Below are positions 58,364-64,000 of a stretch of DNA of 64,000 bases, piece by piece. The translations under genes were made by a program, and so were the position numbers. Each line of letters begins with the position of its first letter. Position 1 is the stretch's first letter. Source of the DNA: Streptomyces sp. MH60 (lineage in GTDB: Bacteria > Actinomycetota > Actinomycetes > Streptomycetales > Streptomycetaceae); the NCBI RefSeq assembly GCF_002939385.1, contig NZ_MULI01000001.1, forward strand, positions 1 to 64,000, written 5' to 3'. The notes under the pieces are model-generated. The model was not told the DNA's origin, searched no databases, and worked only from the letters and a program-made list of their open reading frames with translations.

Positions 58364-59197
58364 TCAGCGCACGTCGCGGAAGAAGTCGAGCAGGGCGGCC
58401 GTCAGCTCGGCGGGGGCGTCCTCCTGCACCAGATGGCCCGCGTGGGCGATCGGTTCCCAGCGGGCACCGGGGACCAGACCGGCCAGTTCGCGTCCCTTGG
58501 CCACGGGGATCCAGGCGTCCTCCTCGCCCCAGCAGATCAGCGTCGGCACGTCGATCCCGGCGTACCGATCCTGTATCTCGTCGGTGTACCGCTGGTCCGC
58601 CTGGGCGATCTGCCGATAGAAGGCCGGCTGACCCGTTTCGCCGAGCCAGGGCTCGACCAGCCGGTCCAGGACCGCCGGGTGCAGCCCCGGGCCGCCGGTG
58701 GAACCGATGTACTCGCGCACCAGCGCCCGGTGCAGCGCCTCGGGCAGCTGCTCGAAGACCTCGGCGTGGTCGCGGACCAGGCGGAAGAACGGCGACCCCC
58801 AGGGCGCCAGCGCGACCGGGTCGACCAGGGCGAGCGCCGCGTACCGGACGCCGTGCAGCAGATGGGCCCGCAGGGCGACGGCACCGCCGAAGTCGTGCGC
58901 GGCCACGAGGGGCTCCTCCAGCCCCCAGTACTCCAGCAGCTCCGTGAAGAGACGGCCCTGCTCGGCCAGCGACACGTCCTGTCCGGCGCTCTTCTCCGAC
59001 AGTCCGTAGCCGGGCATGTCCCAGACGAACACCTGGTGGTCGCGCCCCAGCGAGCGGGCCACCGCGCGCCAGACGTACGAGGAGAAGGGCGTGCCGTGCA
59101 GCAGGACCAGCGGGCGCCCGTCCGGGGCGCCCAGCCGGTTCCAGCGGACGGTGCCCGAAGCGCCGGCGAACGACTCGGGCAACGGCCATGCGGGCAT
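58364..59197 (-). CDS. Alpha/beta hydrolase with Asp nucleophile (epoxide hydrolase/haloalkane dehalogenase type)
   Basis: A 277-residue cytosolic hydrolase. LVLLHGTPFSSYVW (oxyanion), nucleophile Asp102 in AAHDFGGAV, an Asp in GEEDAWIPV and His in HAGHLVQED form the triad. Asp as nucleophile selects the epoxide hydrolase/haloalkane dehalogenase branch rather than esterases. Halide-binding Trp residues cannot be assigned by eye. It stands alone; the substrate is unknown. Confidence 0.88.
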   Translation of the reverse strand: MPAWPLPESFAGASGTVRWNRLGAPDGRPLVLLHGTPFSSYVWRAVARSLGRDHQVFVWDMPGYGLSEKSAGQDVSLAEQGRLFTELLEYWGLEEPLVAAHDFGGAVALRAHLLHGVRYAALALVDPVALAPWGSPFFRLVRDHAEVFEQLPEALHRALVREYIGSTGGPGLHPAVLDRLVEPWLGETGQPAFYRQIAQADQRYTDEIQDRYAGIDVPTLICWGEEDAWIPVAKGRELAGLVPGARWEPIAHAGHLVQEDAPAELTAALLDFFRDVR

Positions 59198-59234
59198 GGT
59201 GCGGGTTCCTCTCGGTCCGACGCGGATCAGGACG

Positions 59235-60050
59235 TCACGGCTTGCGGGCGAGTCCGCCGTGCTCGCCGATGGGCTTCGGGTCGTCGGCGTCCGCGTCCGG
59301 ACGCCACTGGGTCACCGGGACCACGCCGGGCTCCACCAGTTCCAGACCGTCGAAGAACGCGGTGATCCGGTCGACGGTGCGCAGGATGTACGGCGCGGCG
59401 CCGCTCTCGTTGTAGGCGTCCTGGGCCCGGTCGAACTCCGGGTCGACGCCGCGCGACCCGTCGTTGATCGAGAGGTAGCTGCCGGACGGCAGGGCGTCGA
59501 CGAGCCGGGCGGCGACGGAACGCGCCTGGTCGTAGTCGGGGATGTGGCCCAGGATGTTGCTGAGGATCAGCGCGATGGGCTGGTCGAAGTCCAGCGTCTC
59601 GGCGGCCGCCGCCAGGACGGTGTCGGGGTCGAGCACGTCGGAGTCGATGTACGCGGTCGCGCCCTCGGGCGTCGAGTACAGCAGCGCACGGGCGTGGGCG
59701 AGGACCATCGGGTCGTTGTCGACGTAGACGATCCGGCTCTCGGGCGCGATCCGCTGGGCGACCTCGTGGGTGTTGTCGGCGGTCGGCAGCCCGGTGCCGA
59801 TGTCCAGGAACTGCCGGATGCCCGCCTCGGTGACCAGGTGGGTGATGTTGCGGCGCAGGAACGCGCGGCTGCTGCGGGCGACGGTGACGATGCCGGGGAA
59901 GACGGCGGTGTACGCGTCCCCGGCCTGCTCGTCGACCGGGTAGTTGTCCTTCCCGCCCAGCCAGTAGTTCCAGATCCGGGCCGAATGCGGCACGGACGTG
60001 TCGATCTTCTGCTGCGCGGCGTGGCCGGGGGTCGTCGAGGGGTCGCTCAT
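59235..60050 (-). CDS. DUF574 SAM-dependent methyltransferase-like protein
   Basis: A 271-residue protein with the DUF574 opening DTSVPHSARIWNYWLGGKDNYP, a SAM-binding FLDIGTGLPTADNTHEV (about 83-100), IVYVDNDPMVL and a typical C-terminal VEPGVVPVTQWRPD. Many Streptomyces genomes carry dozens of these; substrates are unknown. It is followed on the same strand by the alpha/beta hydrolase 37 nt away. Confidence 0.9.
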   Translation of the reverse strand: MSDPSTTPGHAAQQKIDTSVPHSARIWNYWLGGKDNYPVDEQAGDAYTAVFPGIVTVARSSRAFLRRNITHLVTEAGIRQFLDIGTGLPTADNTHEVAQRIAPESRIVYVDNDPMVLAHARALLYSTPEGATAYIDSDVLDPDTVLAAAAETLDFDQPIALILSNILGHIPDYDQARSVAARLVDALPSGSYLSINDGSRGVDPEFDRAQDAYNESGAAPYILRTVDRITAFFDGLELVEPGVVPVTQWRPDADADDPKPIGEHGGLARKP

Positions 60051-60253
60051 GGGTGCGGTCCGTCTTTCAGCCGAGGCGTGGATGCTTGACCACAACCTAC
60101 GACGCAACGGCCCCCTTCTGTACACCGGTTGGCCGACGGGCCCGGACGGCACCGGGCAGCCGTCCGGACGGCGGCGGTCCTCACAGCCTGGAGACGTTCT
60201 TCGAACGTCCGTTGGACGCCGGCTCAGAGCCTGCCGGGTGACCGCCCGGCCGC

Positions 60254-60988
60254 CTACTGGGCGCTGGCGGCCGGGCGCACCACGATCTCGTTCACGTCCA
60301 CCTCGGCGGGCCGGGAGACGGCGAACGCGATGGCGTCGGCGATCGCGGAGGCCGGCACGGCCACCGAGCGGTAGGTCTTCATGTCCTCGCGCGCCCGCGG
60401 GTCCGAGATGGAGTCGGCCAGCTCGGACTCGGTGACGCCCGGGGAGACCACACTGACCCGGATGTCCCCGGCCGACTCCTGGCGCAGCCCTTCGGACAGG
60501 GCGCGCACGGCGAACTTCGTCGCGCAGTAGACGGCGGCGGTCGGCACCACCTCGTACGCGCCGACCGAAGCGACGTTCACGACGTGCCCGCCGCCCTGTT
60601 CCCGCATGACCGGCAGGGCCGCCGCGATGCCGTGCAGCACCCCGCGGACGTTCACGTCGATCATCCGGTCCCACTCGTCCACCTTCAGTTCCGACAGGGG
60701 CGAGAGCGGCATCACGCCGGCGTTGTTGACCATCACGTCCACGCGTCCCCAGCGCTCGGCGGCGGCCGACACGAAGGCCCGTACGTCGGCGGCGTCGGTC
60801 ACGTCGAGCCGCCGGAAGCCGGCGGTGCCCCCGTCCGCGGTGATCCGCCCGGCCAGCTTCTCCAGGCGGTCGGTGCGGCGCGCGCCCAGGAACACCCGGT
60901 GGCCGTCGGCGGCCAGGCGCAGGGCCGTCGCCTCACCGATCCCGCTGCTCGCGCCGGTCACCAGAACGACCTTGGTGGTCTGCGTCAT
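60254..60988 (-). CDS. Short-chain dehydrogenase/reductase
   Basis: A 244-residue SDR with cofactor loop TGASSGIG (11-18), NNAG (88-91), and catalytic Ser141, Tyr154 and Lys158 (VYCATK). The Arg-rich ARRTDRL after the second strand suits NADP. It lies downstream of a TetR gene in the same direction, which may regulate it. An oxidoreductase of clavaldehyde-dehydrogenase-like type is the closest resemblance by eye; the substrate is unknown. Confidence 0.92.
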   Translation of the reverse strand: MTQTTKVVLVTGASSGIGEATALRLAADGHRVFLGARRTDRLEKLAGRITADGGTAGFRRLDVTDAADVRAFVSAAAERWGRVDVMVNNAGVMPLSPLSELKVDEWDRMIDVNVRGVLHGIAAALPVMREQGGGHVVNVASVGAYEVVPTAAVYCATKFAVRALSEGLRQESAGDIRVSVVSPGVTESELADSISDPRAREDMKTYRSVAVPASAIADAIAFAVSRPAEVDVNEIVVRPAASAQ

Positions 60989-61361
60989 GACGATGTCCTC
61001 CCGATGGATGGTCCCGCAGCTGTCTGCGCCACCGAGTCTGTGCGGTACGGCGGGGACGGACCAGGACGGTTGGTGCCTGGGTGCGGCACACCCCGGCAAC
61101 GCGCCGACCGGCCGCCGACCTCACCGGACACAGCGCGGACTTCGACGGTTCGCGCATGCCCCACGGCGTGCGCAACGCTCGGGACGCCGAGAACCTGGGC
61201 CGGGCGGGGACGGACCCCCGACTTCGTCCGCCACGTCTTCGGCGCGCGCGAGGCCCCCGGTCGGCGACGGGTCGTCCACCGCGCCGACCGCGTGGCCCGA
61301 GCACCCGGGCCCTCGGCCCGCGTGTGTCACCAGGCCGCCGGACGGAGGGTGGGCCGCGTGG
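60989..61361. other. Intergenic region, 373 nt
   Basis: It lies between the SDR and TetR genes, both minus. Only short overlapping open frames without recognisable domains occur; G+C is high throughout. I see no convincing promoter, repeat or gene remnant. Confidence 0.4.
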
Positions 61362-61943
61362 CTAGCCGGCGTTCGCCGTGCCGCGTGCGGATGCCGTGCG
61401 GAGGATGTCGAAGCACTCGGCGAGCAGGGGCCGCAGCGGTGGCTCCTGCCCCTCGTCGATCCAGCGCCGGAAGGCGACCTTGAGCACGGCGATCGCCGCC
61501 TCGGCGGCCAGTCCCGCCGTCAGGTCGTCCACGTCGCGCTCACGCAGCGCGTCGGCGAGGGCGCCGGACAGGGAGGCGAGCTTGGTCAGTTCCCGCTCCC
61601 GCAGCTCGGCGTTGGCGTCGATGACGCCCTGCCGCAGGCGGACCAGATCGCCGCGCTCCTCGAAGACGCCCGCCGCGGCGTCCAGGGCGGCGGCCACCGC
61701 CTCCATCGGCGTCGCCGTCGCGGGCGCCGCCGCGACGGCGTCCACGCACAGCCCCTCCAGCCCGCCGGAACCGCCGAAGAGGACCTCCCGCTTGTCGGCG
61801 AAGTGCCGGAAGAACGTCCGCTCCGTCAGCCCCGCACGCTTGGTGATCTCGGCCACCGGGGTCTGCTCGTAGCCGCGCTCCACGTACAGCTCCAGCGCCG
61901 CCTGCTCCAGGCGGCCGCGCGCGTTCGGCTCCCATCGACCCAT
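61362..61943 (-). CDS. TetR-family transcriptional regulator
   Basis: A 193-residue regulator with an N-terminal helix-turn-helix (VAEITKRAGLTERTFFRHFADKREVL, residues about 29-54, shown in part) and an all-helical ligand domain rich in Ala/Glu/Leu. Start ATG 61943. It is followed by the SDR gene, its likely target, as often found for TetR pairs. Confidence 0.94.
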   Translation of the reverse strand: MGRWEPNARGRLEQAALELYVERGYEQTPVAEITKRAGLTERTFFRHFADKREVLFGGSGGLEGLCVDAVAAAPATATPMEAVAAALDAAAGVFEERGDLVRLRQGVIDANAELRERELTKLASLSGALADALRERDVDDLTAGLAAEAAIAVLKVAFRRWIDEGQEPPLRPLLAECFDILRTASARGTANAG

Positions 61944-62023
61944 GCCGCGGATTCTACGCGAGGGCAGGCACTGTCATGCCCGGCTCCGCCCGCCCTCCGG
62001 GGACCGGTCCCGGTCCCGGTGGC

Positions 62024-63202
62024 TCACGCGCCGCCCCGCTCCTCGTCGCCGAGGACCGCTACGGCCAGGGGCCGCTCGCCCACCGGGAGCCGGGTCACCC
62101 GGCCGGTGCCGATGTCGACGAGGCTCAGACCGTTCCAGTAGCCGTCGCGGGTGAAGCCGCCCGAGACGTAGGCGGTGCCGCCGTCGGCCGAGAGGGCGAC
62201 GGTCTCGTGCGGGCCGTCCAGGGGGATGACCCGTTCGTCGCCGTCGGGCGTGCGGACGGTCAGGGACGGGCCGCCGTCCTCGGACGGGTCGATCGGGCCG
62301 GTGCCCACCACGTAGAGCGTGCCGTCGGCGCCCGCCGTGACGCCGTGCTGGTGCGTGTTGGCGGTCATGTTCTCGATCCGGACCCGCCCGCTGCCGGGGT
62401 CGACCACCGCCAGGCGCTCCCCCTCGAACGGCAGCAGCAGGGCCCCGTCGGAGGGGCGTACGGCGGCGTAGTGCGGCTTGAGCCACGAGCCGAGGCCGCC
62501 CTCGGTGCCGTAGGGGGCGACCTCGACGCGGCGCGCGGTCCAGTCACGGGTGTCGACGACGCTCACGTCGAACGAGTCGTGGTTCGTCGCGTAGACCTGC
62601 CGCCCGTCGCGCGAGACGTCGACGTCGAAGGGACGGCGACCGACCGGTACGACCTCCGTCACCTCGCGTCGCCCGGTGTCGACGACCTCCAGTGCGCCGT
62701 CGCCGCCGGGGACGTTGACCCCGACGTAGACGCGGCTGCCGTCGGGGGACAGGGCGATGCCCATGCCGCCGCCCCGGTACTCGCCGGTCGTCACCGGGCC
62801 CGTGTCCGTCCGGTACGGGATCAGGGCGGTGCGCTCGCGGGTGCGGGTGTCCACGGCGGCCACACCCTCCGCGGTCGCCACCCACGCCGTGCCGTCCTCG
62901 CCCAGGGCGATCCCGTACGGCGCCGTCCCGACCCGTACCGAGCCCAGGTCGGCCGTCCGGCCCCGCCCGGCGGGGTCGACGAAGGTGACGGTGTCCGCGT
63001 CGAAGTCCGTGACCAGCAGGGTGCCTTCCGGCGTACGTGCGGACGCGCCGCCGGAGCCGGGCGTACCCGGGGCCGTGCTGGAGGGCGGGGCGGGCACCGG
63101 TGACGCGGGCCCGTCGCCGCCGCCGTCCGACGCGCATCCGGCCAGCGTCGCGGTGACGGCGGCCAGCGCGGTGAGCCGGCCCGCGAGGCGACGCCGGTTC
63201 AC
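62024..63202 (-). CDS. YncE-like beta-propeller lipoprotein
   Basis: A 392-residue lipoprotein (lipobox LAGC, Cys near residue 23) with a Gly/Ser/Pro spacer and a seven-bladed propeller made of blades such as GIALSPDGSRVYVG, VDVSRDGRQVYATN and AVALSADGGTAYVSGG. GTG 63202 overlaps the stop of the ankyrin gene (GTGA), so the two are made together. YncE-like proteins are surface-exposed with unknown ligands. Confidence 0.88.
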   Translation of the reverse strand: MNRRRLAGRLTALAAVTATLAGCASDGGGDGPASPVPAPPSSTAPGTPGSGGASARTPEGTLLVTDFDADTVTFVDPAGRGRTADLGSVRVGTAPYGIALGEDGTAWVATAEGVAAVDTRTRERTALIPYRTDTGPVTTGEYRGGGMGIALSPDGSRVYVGVNVPGGDGALEVVDTGRREVTEVVPVGRRPFDVDVSRDGRQVYATNHDSFDVSVVDTRDWTARRVEVAPYGTEGGLGSWLKPHYAAVRPSDGALLLPFEGERLAVVDPGSGRVRIENMTANTHQHGVTAGADGTLYVVGTGPIDPSEDGGPSLTVRTPDGDERVIPLDGPHETVALSADGGTAYVSGGFTRDGYWNGLSLVDIGTGRVTRLPVGERPLAVAVLGDEERGGA

Positions 63203-63852
63203 CGCCGCCCGCCCTCGTCGCGAGTGCCGTCGCCGCCGCGTGACTCGGCCCGCCGCAGCAGGTCCGCGACGGCCTCGAAGCCCCTGCGCTCGGCATGCGC
63301 ACGGGCCGTGACACCGTCGCCGTCCGGCAGTGAGGGGTCGGCGCCCGCGGCGAGCAGGGCCGCCACGACGTCCTGGTGCGCGCGGTCGCCGTCGCCGAGG
63401 ACGACCGCTTCGAGGAGCGCCGTCCAGCCGAGCCGGTTGACGTGGTCGACGTCGATGTCCGTCTCCGCGAGCACCGCCCGTACGTAGGCCACGTGACCGC
63501 GTTCGCTCGCCGGGATGACCGAGACGCCGCCGAAGCGGTTGGTCAGCGTGACGTCCGGGCCGCCGGGCAGCAGCGTCCGCATCATCGCGACGCTGCCCGT
63601 GACCCCGGTGACCAGCCACGCGCTGTCCGCACGCGCGTCCTGGGCGTTGACGTCCGCGCCGGCCGCGACCAGTACCTCGGCGACGGCGACCCGGTCGGCC
63701 AGGGCCGCCAGCAGCAGCGGCGTGCGGCCCTGTTCGTCGCGCAGGTCCCGGTCGGCACCGGCCCGCAGTGCCGCCCGGACGGCGTCGGCGTCGCCGCGGC
63801 GAACGGCGTCCGACAGGGCGAGGTCGGCGGGGGTGGGTGGCTTGGCGGTCAT
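63199..63852 (-). CDS. Ankyrin-repeat protein
   Basis: A 217-residue soluble protein of about five ankyrin repeats (DEQGRTPLLLAALADRVAVAEVL, RLGWTALLEAVVLGD, DGDGVTARAHAERRG in part), without signal peptide. It is the first gene of a two-gene operon with the propeller lipoprotein. A protein-protein contact role is expected. Streptomyces also couple ankyrin genes to catalases, but no catalase is adjacent here. Confidence 0.9.
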   Translation of the reverse strand: MTAKPPTPADLALSDAVRRGDADAVRAALRAGADRDLRDEQGRTPLLLAALADRVAVAEVLVAAGADVNAQDARADSAWLVTGVTGSVAMMRTLLPGGPDVTLTNRFGGVSVIPASERGHVAYVRAVLAETDIDVDHVNRLGWTALLEAVVLGDGDRAHQDVVAALLAAGADPSLPDGDGVTARAHAERRGFEAVADLLRRAESRGGDGTRDEGGRR

Positions 63853-64000
63853 GGTGGGACAGCTCCGCGGTGTCGGGGACGTGTGCCTCCAGCCTGGGCC
63901 CGCGGAGCGCCCGCACGGGTCGGCGCTCCGGCTCCCTCGCCGCTGCCGGACGGACGACGGCCCTGTCGTCCGATCGGACGACCCCCTGAACGACTCGTTA
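63853..64000. other. Upstream region of the ankyrin gene
   Basis: The last 148 nt contain the expected promoter of the ankyrin-propeller operon and a short inverted repeat GTCCGATCGGAC (63968-63979), a perfect 12-bp palindrome. No plus-strand gene start is seen before the window ends. Confidence 0.45.

Overview
The window is a stretch of high-GC actinomycete chromosome that reads as Streptomyces. Codons almost always end in G or C, and genes are often coupled by ATGA, GTGA or TGATG overlaps. Several signals are Streptomyces-typical: a sigma-R promoter before zinc-free ribosomal protein genes, a CebR box, a furA-katG pair, a SpoIIE phosphatase fused to an anti-sigma ATPase, and Tat-exported glycosidases. 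From memory, and not checked, the gene order (rpmG3-rpmJ2, two polyprenyl synthases, fur-katG, ACP-KAS, pyruvate carboxylase, sugar ABC genes) resembles the SCO05xx arm region of S. coelicolor. No rRNA, tRNA, CRISPR array, IS element, prophage or replication origin was recognised.

Layout. 1-3386: an overlapping + strand operon with a DhaL-type kinase (5' end outside the window), an RpiB-like isomerase, a TIM-like isomerase, a TIM-barrel epimerase and an ApnO-like dehydrogenase; together they suggest four-carbon or branched sugar (tetritol/apiose-type) catabolism. 3441-8877: dipeptidase E and an IclR regulator (minus), divergent from DUF1177, an NCS1 permease and an M20 peptidase, with a tandem operator-like repeat between them. 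8894-9351: a sigma-R promoter, L33 and L36 without zinc ligands, and a terminator. 9442-13148: polyprenyl diphosphate synthase, a 94-residue unknown, a second synthase and an Lcp/MpaB-like (DUF2236) oxygenase, an uncharacterised isoprenoid locus. 13274-19164: a WGR/beta-propeller protein, DUF475 and DUF350 membrane proteins, then furA-katG.

19259-26298: an APH-like kinase, a small unknown, a frameshifted regulator remnant, a CebR-box-controlled GH5 mannanase with FnIII and CBM2 domains, a Pro/Thr-rich anchored protein, a two-component system and a CAP-domain secreted protein. 26770-32889: an ACP-KAS-acyltransferase trio followed by pyruvate carboxylase and a strong terminator. 32898-41659: a secreted two-discoidin beta-helix (GH55-like) protein, a small unknown, a CYTH/CHAD protein, a membrane M23 peptidase with a degraded transglycosylase domain, and the SpoIIE/GAF/PAS/ATPase regulator.

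41932-56935 is glycan scavenging. The minus-strand operon GH114 polygalactosaminidase, binding protein, two permeases and GH4 alpha-galactosidase is followed by a second operon: binding protein, two permeases, GH20 hexosaminidase and GH16-CBM3. The second operon is divergent from a GntR/HutC regulator and a Tat-exported GH109 alpha-N-acetylgalactosaminidase. Taken together these enzymes fit attack on galactose/galactosamine polymers such as fungal galactosaminogalactan; that substrate is an inference. 56984-63852: an L,D-transpeptidase-like lipoprotein, a cold-shock protein, an Asp-nucleophile alpha/beta hydrolase, a DUF574 methyltransferase, an SDR, a TetR regulator, and a beta-propeller lipoprotein coupled to an ankyrin protein.
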